Source: Gnetum montanum
Taxonomy: Eukaryota; Streptophyta; Gnetopsida; Gnetales; Gnetaceae
Assembly: GCA_015680685.1 (NCBI GenBank)
Contig: MNCI01025004.1
Span: 4,943 to 31,307, forward strand
DNA: 26,365 nt
Reading direction: 5' to 3'
The translations under genes and the position numbers were made by a program. Below are positions 1 through 8,374 of this stretch, one piece after another. The notes beneath the pieces are model-generated. The model worked only from the letters and a program-made list of their open reading frames with translations, ran no database searches and was not told the DNA's origin. Position 1 is the first letter of the stretch. Each line of letters begins with the position of its first letter.

Positions 1-40
1 AAGAAACTAGAGGATGAGTTTTTATTCAATCATGGGTGTA
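1..40 (-). pseudogene. Gypsy gag relic, distal fragment cut off by the solo LTR
   Basis: Read on the minus strand, these bases continue the gag reading frame that breaks off at 876. If the LTR (41-870) and one copy of the 5-bp duplication are set aside, the frame resumes in phase. It holds a stop where a Trp of the gag 'W..L...F' motif is expected. Two stops occur in the short stretch, so it is decayed. The fragment runs off the left edge of the window. The assignment rests on phase continuity more than on the residues themselves. Confidence 0.5.
36..40. repeat. Target-site duplication, left copy (GTGTA)
   Basis: GTGTA directly before the LTR start matches GTGTT at 871-875 directly after its CTCATCA end in four of five positions. 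Five base pairs is the usual duplication length for plant LTR elements. The gag reading frame on the minus strand is also restored across this junction. Confidence 0.7.
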
Positions 41-870
41 TGATGGGACACGATATCGCATGGGCTGTGATATTGCATATGCGATATCACGTTCGTCACG
101 ATATCGTGTATGCGATATCACAGTGTGTCGTCAAATCTATAAATAAGAGGCGGCTCTCCCTTGTTTCTGATTCTAGGCCTAGACCGTAGTTAAACTCTGG
201 TAGTTTTTCCTCTCCAGAGATAGAATAATTTCCATGTGCCCGCAGTAGAAGTTCCAAAGTGAACGGATCTTTATTCAAGCAAATATTGTACCTAAACACA
301 AGTTTGTGTATGGAAATAAAGACGAACTTCCTGGATAAACCTTGCAGTGCATGGACTAAGCTAAATAGGCTAAATAGGAATTTATTTACTATTATTTATT
401 ATTTATCATTTAAATGCTTTATTATTTGATTAAATCTCTCTCAACCCTTCTCTCCTAGTTAAGTGCCTCAGTACGATCGCTTCGAGCACATGCGCTACGC
501 TTGGTGATCCCAGCAACAACTAGCGTTTGGTAACCAAGGTTGCATTGGTTCAAGGTGTGAACAGTAAGTGGGAATGGATGCTGATGGTAGGTTAATTAAG
601 GCTTAGTTAGTTAGTTAAAGTTAGTTAATTAATCTCTTCACCCTTCACCTTGTCAGCATAGGAGATAAAATAGAAAAGATATAAAAATCATATACCTCAG
701 ACTTACTTAACCATACAACCGTGACAAATACAAGTCTGGGAAAACAACGAATAATTAACCTTAAGTGTTCCATAAGGCATATAGGCACTTAGTCTACGGA
801 GTTTGATTAGATCACGTGTGTAACGCTCGTATTCGTATGGTTGAGTGTAGGGGTACCTCGCCACTCATCA
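41..870 (+). mobile_element. Solo LTR of a Ty3/gypsy family (same family as element D)
   Basis: The 830-bp segment starts TGATGGG and ends CTCATCA, close to the TGATGAG...CTCATCA ends of the LTR at 23042-24002. The two align along most of their length. Shared landmarks are the TATA box with the 'AAGAGG.GGCTCTCCCTTG' stretch after it, the 'GTGAACGGATCTTTATTC' block, an AATAAA signal (315-320 here) and the 'GAGTGTAGGGGTACCTCGCC' block near the 3' end. No PBS follows 870 and no polypurine tract precedes 41, so this is a solo LTR left by LTR-LTR recombination. It lacks the 105-bp duplication found in the D copy. It lies inside a minus-strand gag gene. Confidence 0.85.
51..145 (+). promoter_or_regulatory. 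LTR U3 promoter: GATATC palindrome array plus TATA box
   Basis: Five GATATC-type hexamers (one decayed to GATATT) start at 52, 69, 83, 100 and 114. Most are extended to CGATATCG or GCGATATCAC. Spacing alternates 17, 14, 17, 14 bp, a 31-bp double unit. A TATA box (TATAAATA, 138-145) follows, so transcription would start near 165-175 and be polyadenylated after AATAAA at 315-320. The D-family LTR has the same arrangement at 23069-23134. A role as a transcription-factor array is inferred from position. Confidence 0.6.
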
Positions 871-875
871 GTGTT
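871..875. repeat. Target-site duplication, right copy (GTGTT)
   Basis: Partner of GTGTA at 36-40, with one mismatch consistent with later mutation. Confidence 0.7.
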
Positions 876-1686
876 CAAAGGGTTTGTAGCCAAAAATCAA
901 CTTTGTCTTTTAGGGTTCATTTAAAAGTAATCATTTTAGTTCTATCCCTACTTTGAGGTGCTAACATAGCTAATGTTTTTTCAAATTCTCTTATGTGAGT
1001 GACTAGATCTTCATCATTTGTCCCCTTAAAAATAGGTAATAGGTGAATATTTTTGACCTCCACATTTCTTCCTTGTGGGAAAACCAATGGGCCTTGAGGT
1101 ATAATTGGTGTTCTCTAATTTAATAATTCTCCAAGTGTTTGTCTTGGAAATGGCTGATTAATTTGAACATTAGAACTTACACTACCAAAAGGAAGAGGAA
1201 TTAGTCCTAAAGAAAATGGAGGAGGTACATGATGTGAGGATGATCCCATAGTATAAGTTGAAGCTACTATTGGAGTTACTATCGAACTTGGTAATGAGGT
1301 TACTATTGGTGGAGTTTGTATGTTCAAAGTACTTATTAGTTGGGTGATACCTACTATTGTGGTTACATAGGTTGACATTGGGGTAGTATTTAGATTTTGA
1401 AATCGTGCCCCTATAGTTGAACTCATGGTTGATGTTGGAATGTCAAATAGAGAGTTCCTAGTTATGGAAAAATTAGGTTGTAATTTCTCGTAAGGATTTT
1501 GTGTCTTCTAAGGGAAAGAATAATCAAATCTTGATCATATTGGTTGTTCTTGATTTTGGTTTTAATTAACTTTTGTACATTTATAAAGGCTAAGAGTGCT
1601 TCTAAAGGGTTGAATTCATGTGGGTTTCTTTGGTTGCTTTGTTGATTTCATAAAAACTCTTCGTTGACACATTCATGGCCTACCAT
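876..1686 (-). pseudogene. Ty3/gypsy gag relic (N-terminal region)
   Basis: The minus strand reads from an ATG at 1686 to the LTR junction at 876, with a single-base frameshift near 1560 and several in-frame stops. The N-terminal half is rich in Asn, Gln, Ser, Thr and Pro (longest clean stretch 1426-1115). It is followed by a segment typical of retrotransposon gag proteins: 'LPIFKGTNDEDLVTHIREFE' around 1035-980, then 'LKDKVDFWLQTL' at the junction, matching the family's 'L...A..WL..L' motif. Gag forms the particle shell that packages element RNA. A PBS lies 230 bp upstream (1917-1934), giving the expected LTR-PBS-gag order on this strand. The rest of the gene is displaced to the left of the solo LTR. 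Confidence 0.7.
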
Positions 1687-1782
1687 TCCTAAAAATTTAC
1701 AATTGATTTAATGGCTACGACTTTAATTGCAACTTTTTTTTGAACGGTTTGTTGACGGTACAATAAGAGTTAATTCCTCAAA

Positions 1783-1905
1783 TTTTTCTTTATTTTTATT
1801 TTTATTTTTTTAACAAGAAAAATGAGTAAAAGAAACCATTTCTGAAAAAAATAAAAAAAATAAAATGCATGAAAAAAAAAAAAATAAAATAAAAATTAAA
1901 GCTTA
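1783..1905. repeat. Low-complexity T-rich then A-rich tract
   Basis: A run of T with scattered A (about 1783-1812) is followed by A with scattered T (about 1842-1900). The halves are roughly complementary and could fold as a weak hairpin. The tract sits in the leader between the PBS and the gag start of the minus-strand element, a common place for low-complexity expansion. Confidence 0.7.
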
Positions 1906-1916
1906 CTGAACCGACC

Positions 1917-1934
1917 TCCCTAGCAATGGCCCCA
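1917..1934 (-). other. Primer-binding site, tRNA-Asp type (minus-strand element)
   Basis: On the minus strand this reads TGGGGCCATTGCTAGGGA. It matches 14 of 18 positions of the complement of a plant tRNA-Asp 3' end, as used by many plant Ty3/gypsy elements. Three of the four mismatches fall in CG dinucleotides of the expected sequence. It lies 3 nt from a TGACAAG/CTTGTCA-type LTR end at 1938 and upstream of the gag relic, in the right order. Confidence 0.65.
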
Positions 1935-1937
1935 AAT

Positions 1938-2451
1938 TGACAAGCTAGGCAAAATATGGTGCTAGATACCTTTAAAATTTATTTTCCTTTTTTTATTTTG
2001 TTGTAGGGATTGTCACCTCATTTGTGACTGACTCGCAAGTCGTATCCCATGGAGGAATAGTTAAAAAGTCAAAGAAATCATCAAGACGATAAATAGTTAG
2101 AATTGAATCCAATCAAATTCCATACTTATGCCTATCACTCATAAGCAAAATTATAAACCTTTATCCTAACTTCTAATCATAAGTTCAAGAATAAATATTT
2201 ATAATTAAATCAAATTGAAATTATAAATAATAATTGAAGATCACAAAGAAGGCTTGCCTAAATTGCAATCCTGCCTTGATGTCTCCACAATGCAACAATT
2301 TGATTGTGAATTACAAGAATTTCGACAAGGCTCAACAAATCTTCAACAAAAATCTCAAGAACAAGTCATTCCAATGTGATATGGAATTTTCTAGTATCAA
2401 CTCCTTCTTCCTATTTCCTTAAAAAATGAACTTTCTTTTGATGTGTATGCA
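1938..2451 (-). mobile_element. Possible LTR of the minus-strand gypsy element
   Basis: The segment starts with TG (1938) three bases beyond the PBS and ends with TGCA at 2448-2451, directly before a long polypyrimidine run (2452-2479). That run is a polypurine tract on the minus strand. Read on the minus strand the order is purine tract, TG...CA segment, PBS, which would describe a single LTR shared by two element bodies or left by recombination. No second copy occurs in the window, so the boundaries are inferred from terminal dinucleotides and flanking signals only. I recognise no gene in it. Confidence 0.35.
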
Positions 2452-2479
2452 TAATCCCCCCCTTTTTTTCCTTTTCTCT
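2452..2479 (-). other. Polypurine-tract-like run (minus strand)
   Basis: The plus strand is almost pure pyrimidine with a run of seven C followed by seven T, so the minus strand is purine-rich with a G7 block. Such tracts prime plus-strand DNA synthesis just before a 3' LTR. It adjoins the TG...CA segment at 1938-2451. The adjacent 2480-2699 holds only AT-rich sequence with two short inverted repeats. Confidence 0.35.
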
Positions 2480-2699
2480 GGTACCTAATTTATACTATCA
2501 CCAAGTTTAAAAATAAATATTACAATAATATCTGGGTATTGCAAAACCCAATACTGATCCGTTAAAATTAGTATTACTACCAATCTTGGCTTTCTAATGT
2601 TTTAAATTAATATAGATTCTTGAGGAAGTGGCAAAAGAGGCATATATGATGCTCCACGCATTCATCCAAGAAGAAGGTTTGATTTGAGCCAATAGAGAA

Positions 2700-3775
2700 T
2701 CTAGCAGAAAAGCATGCATAATAGCATTAGTTGGTGTTAGCTGATGCCATTATGACCTTAGCCCTCATTGTGATGCTAGATGTGTTTAGTAAATTTCCTT
2801 CCTTAACCATGAACTATGCTATTCCAATCACACAAAACACTGAGGATAACTTTGTAGCCTCCATTAGTACTGCCCCTCTAAGGGAATGGTATGATGATAT
2901 CAAGTTTTATCTTATGCATGGTGAATCCTCATAAGGCCTAAGTACTTCTCAAAAGGTTGTTGTACATAAAAGATGACGGTAATATGTTATCATAGGTGAT
3001 AACGCATTATGTTGATGGTCTTAGGATGTCATATTGTTAGTGTGCTTAGGCAAAACCAAAGCCCACATAGTCCTTGAGCAAGTTGATGAGGGTATATGTG
3101 GAGGACATAGGACCTAGGGCCATGGTCGCTAAGTTTAGGTGAATGGGCTATTACAGATCCTATATGAAAAGAGACTACCTACAAAAGATCAAAACTTGTG
3201 ACACTTTTCAATGACATAGCAACCTAATACATGTGCCACCAATTGAGTTACACAATACTTAGATAAGTTGGTCATTTTAACAATGGGGGTTGGATATCAA
3301 TAGACCTATAATGTCTAAGTCTTCTACAGGGCATAGTTTCATCATCACTACAACAAAATACTTTACAAATGGATGAAATCTATTTCCCTAAGGAAGACAA
3401 TGTCTCAACAAGTCTGTATATTTATATTAGACAATATAGTAGTCCATTTTGGCATACCTATGACCATATTCATGGATAATGGACCATAATATAGTATCCA
3501 AGAAACCAAATCCTTTTGTCAAGACCTAGGCATTAAACACTCCTTTTCATCATCATGCTACCCTCAACCCAATGGACAAGCTGAATCTAGCAACAAGGCC
3601 ATTGTAAGCTTGCTTAAAATGATTCTAAACAACAATAGACATAAGTGGCATGAGTGGCTTGTCCATGTACTTTGGGCCTACTGAACAACCTATCAAAATG
3701 CAATTGGTGTAACTCCATATAGCCTAGTTTATGGATCTGAAGTTTCCTTTCCTCTTGAATTTCTTTTATTGCATT
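2700..3775 (+). pseudogene. Ty3/gypsy pol relic: RNase H-integrase linker and integrase
   Basis: Integrase inserts element cDNA into host DNA. The first stretch (2731-2934) matches the linker after RNase H ('ADAIMTLA', then 'REWYDDIKFYL'). The core follows in several frames: 'QWGLDI' near 3280 with the first catalytic Asp, 'KYFT' near 3355, 'HFGIPMTIFMDNG' near 3450 with the second Asp, and 'YPQPNGQAESSNKAI' near 3560-3605 with the catalytic Glu. 'LWAY.TTY', 'GVTPYSLVYGSE' and 'FPLEF' follow, up to about 3770. All three acidic residues survive, but at least two frameshifts and numerous stops make it dead. Upstream reverse transcriptase is absent and no chromodomain follows. No partner gag or LTR in this orientation is visible. 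Confidence 0.85.
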
Positions 3776-4171
3776 AAGCCACAATAATTCATCCTTATTG
3801 AAGAAGATCACAACTATACAACATGATGTTGGATCATTGAGTTTGTAACTAGAAGCCATTTATTACATTCTATGTATGGTGTTGCATCCATCCCATAAGG
3901 AATTATGACACATGTGCATATTTGTGAGCATTGTGCCTATCCCATAAGAAATTGCAATGCATGTGCATTATTTATTATTTTCTTCTTATATTTATAAAAT
4001 TCATAAAAAATATAAATATTTTCTTAATTTTCCACCATGCAAACATGGGTTTCTCATTATATTTTAGGTATTATAACCTTTTACATTTATTGAATATAAC
4101 GACATACATTAGTATTGTTGACAATCCATTCAACATCATCTTTGAAGCTTATGACCAGATCACATCACATT
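3776..4171. other. AT-rich DNA, no gene recognised, with a short duplication
   Basis: Beyond the integrase relic I see no further coding similarity. The only structure is a 37-bp imperfect direct repeat at 3882-3918 and 3931-3967, 49 bp apart, centred on 'ATCCCATAAG.AATT' and ending 'CATGTGCA'. This may be the eroded 3' end of the gypsy element, but no LTR end can be placed. Confidence 0.5.
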
Positions 4172-4345
4172 CTATATGAAATAATCCCATTGGTCATGGC
4201 CAATGACCCCTATCATCTCCTTTAATGTATATTGCATATGCTTCTCAAATTCTTAATTTGCTTCATATTGCTCCTCTTAAATTCCCTTAATCTCATTAAT
4301 TTTTTACTCAATAGTATCCATTTGATCATTCATGTAGGCCTCCAT
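4172..4345 (-). pseudogene. Coiled-coil-like coding relic, unrecognised
   Basis: From an ATG at 4345 the minus strand encodes a charged helical stretch beginning 'MEAYMNDQMDTIE' and continuing 'KINEIKGI', 'EEQYEAN' and 'EFEKHMQYTLKEM', with three in-frame stops. Heptad-like spacing of hydrophobic residues suggests a coiled coil. Such segments occur near the N-termini of some plant retrotransposon gag proteins, but nothing here fixes the family. It could also be a chance run. There are no neighbours of the same strand. Confidence 0.3.
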
Positions 4346-4800
4346 GATTTGCTAATGTGCTCTTTGGATTTTGGATATTAATAGGCAAAGGAGATAAGAC
4401 AAGGTGATTATTCTATAAACTCTATCTTTATTGATACCATATATGGTTAGATAGTTACTTGAAAGAGTTGGAACTATAGGCAACTAAATTTTTTAGCCAT
4501 CTAATTTTCCAAAATCTTATCTTAATTGAACTTAAAAGGATAAGATTAGGAAACGTCCATTTCTAGTGATTAAATTTGTCTCCACTTTAGAGTTTAAGCC
4601 CAAAACTAGCTTTCAAAGTTTTTGGAATGAGCATTAATATAGGTTAAAGAATAATTTTCAAAATCTCTTCTGAAAAAGGCTTCTAGGATTTTAAGAAGGT
4701 TAAAATTTGCTAGAAATGACTCTTCATTTATCAAAAAAGGCTTCCATGATCAAAGTTTTGGCCGTTTAAAATTTTCAGAAATTACATAGTTTTTTAGAGT
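4346..4800. other. AT-rich DNA leading into the 5S-derived repeat
   Basis: No coding similarity is seen. The sequence has loosely repeated 'GGCTTC..GAT' phrases (for example near 4678 and 4740). One also occurs upstream of the second 5S-derived copy (near 22133), so this is probably the eroded upstream part of that same repeat family. Confidence 0.4.
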
Positions 4801-4860
4801 TCCTAAGAGATCACCCTTCCTAGTAATACACTAGAACTAGTGTGCTTAATTATAGACTTT
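4801..4860 (-). repeat. 5S rRNA-derived segment, copy 1 (antisense to the + strand)
   Basis: The minus strand resembles the second half of plant 5S rRNA. It keeps a 'TTAAGC' block (box A region), a 'TATTACTAGGA' block for the 5S 'TAGTACTAGGA', and 'AGGGTGATCTC' for the 5S box C 'TGGGTGACCTC'. Most differences are transitions. The 5' third of 5S is missing, so it is not a functional rRNA gene. 5S-derived Pol III promoters are known in the LTRs of plant Cassandra elements and in some SINEs. I cannot show terminal repeats here. It is followed by a minisatellite, as at 22193-22757. Confidence 0.6.
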
Positions 4861-4977
4861 TATTTTTTATGCTACCAACTTGCTAGTTTGACTAGTTTGG
4901 TCAAATTTTACTAAGACTAGTATTTGAATCTCAAATTTTCAAATTAATTTTTAAATATTAAATTTTCTCTTCATGAG

Positions 4978-5145
4978 AGGTAAAGACCATTAGTATCTAT
5001 GAACATCAAGAAAGGTCAAGACCATTGGTATTAATGGTGTCCATGGCATCAAGGAAGGTCAAGGCCACCTATGCTAGTAGTGTTTGTTGGCATTGAGGGA
5101 GGTTAAGACCATTAGTGCTAGTGGTATTTCTAAACACCATTAGTC
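4978..5145 (+). repeat. Minisatellite, about 4 units of 34-44 bp
   Basis: Units begin at about 4978, 5013, 5056 and 5100, each with 'AGGT(C/A/T)AAG.CCA' followed by a 'TGGTGTCCATGGCAT'-like core and 'CAAGGA/GAGGGA'. Divergence between units is high. The same unit type occurs in seven copies at 22450-22757, also downstream of a 5S-derived segment. Confidence 0.65.
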
Positions 5146-5942
5146 CACACCTTTCCAAAATATGGAATGAAAAATATGACAACTATGGTGATAACATAAA
5201 ATAATAACAATGATGACATAAGATAGCAACACATAGGATATTATCAAATAGCGATGCATAAAATAGGATTGGTAGCAATGAAAATGTTTTTTGCTACAAC
5301 AAAGTTGAACCAGGATGTCATAAGACATTACTTAAATTTTTATATGGTTGAGGATCCCTATCAATCTTATTACTATTCTCAAGAATTTAAGGATTTTTGC
5401 TCAAAGGGTATTTTTAACTATGTAAACACCATCATAATATGGCATAGAGATTTTGACGAAAAGGATTTTAACAACAAGATTAAATTTCAAATTTATTTTT
5501 TTGGATAATAAGGTATTTTGGTCATCCTTCACGCATCTTAATCTAACATATACTATTTTTCTTCTTAATGGTGCAAAAAATGATAAGATGTATGATTTTT
5601 CCTACTCCTATTTTATCCTTAGTTTCTAACCATGGAAATACTTGCAAGGATTTTCAAAACTTGAGGAAATAAATATTCACTATGGTGTATGTCCTTATTT
5701 ATGTTCTTGATCTTGTGTTATGATGATCAAAAAAATTACTTCATTTGTTTTAATCCATAATGTTATCCTTGGTACCTTGAGGATGCAAATGTTTTGAAGG
5801 CTAGATTCAAAGGTTCAAAAAGAGGTTGAGATGCTATAGTTCAATCTCAAAATTCTAAAGATTTGATCAAGTATTAACTACTTCTTATTAAAATTCTAAA
5901 TAAATTGGTTACTTATTTGTATTGTATTTTTATGTGGTAGTA
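5146..5942. other. AT-rich DNA, no gene recognised
   Basis: The stretch after the minisatellite resembles the stretch after the second minisatellite copy in composition ('GATGACATAAGATAGCAA' here, 'AATGACAAAGACATTGCAAA' there), so the shared repeat may extend to about 5250. An 84-codon open frame at 5254-5508 has no family resemblance I recognise and low-complexity composition. I do not call it a gene. Confidence 0.4.
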
Positions 5943-7100
5943 GACTTTGAGGTGTAAACCAATGCTAAGATTAATATGAGCCAAAGGACATTTAGGAAGG
6001 ATGAAGGTAAATCAGTTAAACCTGATCATAAGGTATTATTCATAAGTTTTTTTTTTATAATCATTATTCACTTATTTTTATATTTATTTATCATATTTCC
6101 TTTTTAATTAGAAATTATGCACTAATATTCAAGGTTCTATTAGTGGTTTAAATGAGAAAGAACAAAAGGTAAGTTATATTTATTTATTAAATTTTTTTAC
6201 TTTCTTTTATTTTCACTTCTAACACTTTGTTTCTTTAGCAAGTATCCATGGCTTAGAATATTTTTGGCTAGGAATTAGAGAGGAAAGGATTGGATTTCAT
6301 CCCTCATCTTACACTTGTTACACCTAATAGAACTTGTACTACATCACCAAAATCTCCTTAGCTACTATTTTTGCTAGTGCATTACATACTATGGCAGCAA
6401 CTCCTTCCTCTAGTTAGTGTTTATTACCACATAACCATCAATTATAATCGAGGGATCTTTCCTTTTTCTTATCTAGTTAGTTATTGATAATGAAGATAAG
6501 GTCCTTCTTTTTCATAGTCTTAGTCATTAGATTACTAAGAATACTCCAGGTTTTATTCAAGAGGGATTATTCCATCTAAGAGGATCTCAATCATGCAACT
6601 TCAAGGGTTATTCTAAGTTGGTGTAGTTTAGTGGTATTTCTAAATTTCATTCAATTCTCAAGAATTCTCCAAAAGTGATCAAAGATTTTAAGGAGATCTT
6701 GGGAGAGTTTGAGAGTTCATCTTAGCATGCCATTTGTTGAACCACAAATGATTACTTAAATTTAAGAATGATCATCTTCATGTAAGTAATAATTTCTTAT
6801 TTTATCTTAGTATTGCTCTTTTTCCTCATCTTTCTTATATGTGCAAAGAAAAAAAAAAAGAGTAGAAGGAGAACACTTTCTAATGTGATATACAAGTTGA
6901 ATTACTAAATGCTAAACTTTTGAAGACTACAAAGGCTAGGGAGGCTACTAAGATTACTACAAACTACAACCATTATCTTGGTAGTAGATTGGTTGCATGT
7001 CATGATCTACTTTGAAAGGGTGATGTCAATAATGAAGAATGGAAAACTCACACAATGATGGCCAAAGATCTAGTTTAGTCATTTGAACTAAAATTTTAAA
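5943..7100 (+). pseudogene. Possible relic of a multi-exon gene with ~70-bp introns
   Basis: Several blocks look like exons separated by short AT-rich introns. A frame ending 'GKSVKPDHK' stops at 6032 before a GT. A 79-bp T-rich stretch ends in AG at 6111. A 57-nt block (6112-6168) gives 19 codons in the same phase. A GTAAGT donor and 70-bp intron ending TTTCTTTAG (6238) follow. The next block (from 6239) stays in phase with two early stops, through 'ELERKGLDFIPHLTLVTP'. Further blocks at about 6535-6781 ('HSILKNSPKVIKDFKEIL', then a GTAAGT at 6782) and about 6850-7100 ('VELLNAKLLKTTKAREATK') continue the pattern. Stops and the lack of any recognised domain mean the product is unknown. It could be host-derived or from a DNA transposon. 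Confidence 0.35.
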
Positions 7101-7398
7101 CTTATTTTTAACCTATGTTTATCTTTTCTTCCTGATTCCTTATTCTTGCTTATCTCATTCTTTTGTATTATTATTTCCATACTTCTTCAAATTGATGTAC
7201 TTGGTTTTTCATACATAATAAAACTTGTAGTTCTTGGATCACGATTTTCTCTTATACTAAATATGATAAACCATTTCCAAATATCAAGGATAAATAGTGT
7301 TCTTCACTTATAAATCAAGTAATTCTCTTAAAAGATAGCATCAATACTTTCAATTAATGAAACAAGAAAAGAAATGGCTTTATTAATGATGAATATAA
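7101..7398. other. AT-rich spacer, nothing recognised
   Basis: No coding similarity, repeat or RNA gene is seen between the exon-like blocks and the left LTR of element A. Confidence 0.5.
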
Positions 7399-8236
7399 TG
7401 AGGATCCAAAACTTAGAAGGGGGGTTGAATAAGCTCCCCAATTAAAGTAACCAAGGCAACCAAAAATCATGCATAATTTTTACATGCTTCCCCAACCTGG
7501 GTACCTTCACACTAAGAGGGTAGAATCCTTACATACCTTTGGACTTTATTCCTTAGAAAAATGTGGTTTTGAGGATACCATGACCTTTACAAGATTTGAG
7601 CTCCATTTTGAGTTTTTTCTAACTAGATAAACCCTAAACCCTGCAAGGTCCCAATAATTTCAAAATGTGATTTAAAGGATCCCACAACCTTTACAAAATG
7701 TGAGCTCTACACCAGAGTGTTTCATCACTATGGAACCACTCAATCCTACAATATCTCGATAAGCTCATAAGATGCCTTCTTTCAAGAAGCACATCAACCC
7801 CACAAAAGCGTACAAGACATAATACAAGAATTAAGAAAAGAGTAATTTAATTTACAAATTTCTTGCAATGAAGGCTCTAAAAACATTCAACACAAAACAA
7901 ATGATTGGAATAATGAAGAACAAAGTCCATTCACTTAACACTTACCATTCTTGATATTCAATGAACAATTCTTGTTTGTTTTCCAAGATTTCCACTTTGT
8001 CATATACCCTTTGAGTTTCCAAAAACTCCTTAGAATTCATGCAATGACTAAGAAATGACTATGCAAAGTTGAGATATCTAACTGAGATTAGCTTTCATTC
8101 AAGAGAGACATCTAGCTAAAAGTGGATATGTCTATTCTAAGATGTCTATCTTGCAAGTTAGATGTCAACTATTAACGTGAGATGTCTACTCTGATTGCAT
8201 ACTTAAGATCTCAAATATTCCTTTGTTATTTTGGTA
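7399..8236 (-). repeat. Element A 3' LTR
   Basis: The plus strand starts TGAGGATCC and aligns with 12258-13065. Shared blocks include 'CCAACCTGGGTACCTTCACACT', 'AGAGGGTAGAATCCTT', 'CCTTAGAAAAATGTG', 'AACCTTTACAAAATGTGAGC' and 'GAGTGTTTCATCA'. The upper end (minus-strand start) is placed by alignment to the TGTCAAAATAAG start of the other LTR, here decayed to TACCAAAATAAC. AGATGTCT-type octamers recur at about 8090-8195. Near the minus-strand 3' end it has an 'ACCCCCCTTCTAAGTT' block also present in the element B LTR. Confidence 0.8.
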
Positions 8237-8360
8237 GCTTAACTACCATATCCACATCATAAAAGAAAATACATAAAGCATAAAGCTATCATCACAATGT
8301 CGCAAAACTATCATATATATCCACAAACTAATATCATAAAAATTATTATTATTGCCAAAA

Positions 8361-8374
8361 TTCTTCCCCTTTTT
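8361..8374 (-). other. Element A polypurine tract
   Basis: The minus strand reads AAAAAGGGGAAGAA right at the end of the second ORF frame. This is like the AAAAAGGGG tracts that precede 3' LTRs in plant copia elements, including element B here. About 125 bp separate it from the alignable LTR start. That distance is longer than the usual few bases and suggests either a second lost tract or an unrecognised LTR start. Confidence 0.5.

Noticed and set aside
2234-2422. 62-codon plus-strand open frame with Cys/Asn-rich product
   Set aside because: Short, AT-rich, inside a possible LTR, with no family resemblance.
3614-3859. 81-codon minus-strand open frame
   Set aside because: It is the antisense shadow of the plus-strand integrase relic, whose conserved motifs account for the open frame.
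5254-5508. 84-codon plus-strand open frame beginning MHKIGLVAMKMFF
   Set aside because: No recognisable domain and an AT-driven composition rich in Tyr, Phe and Asn. It might be an upstream exon of the 5943-7100 relic, but no splice signals link them.
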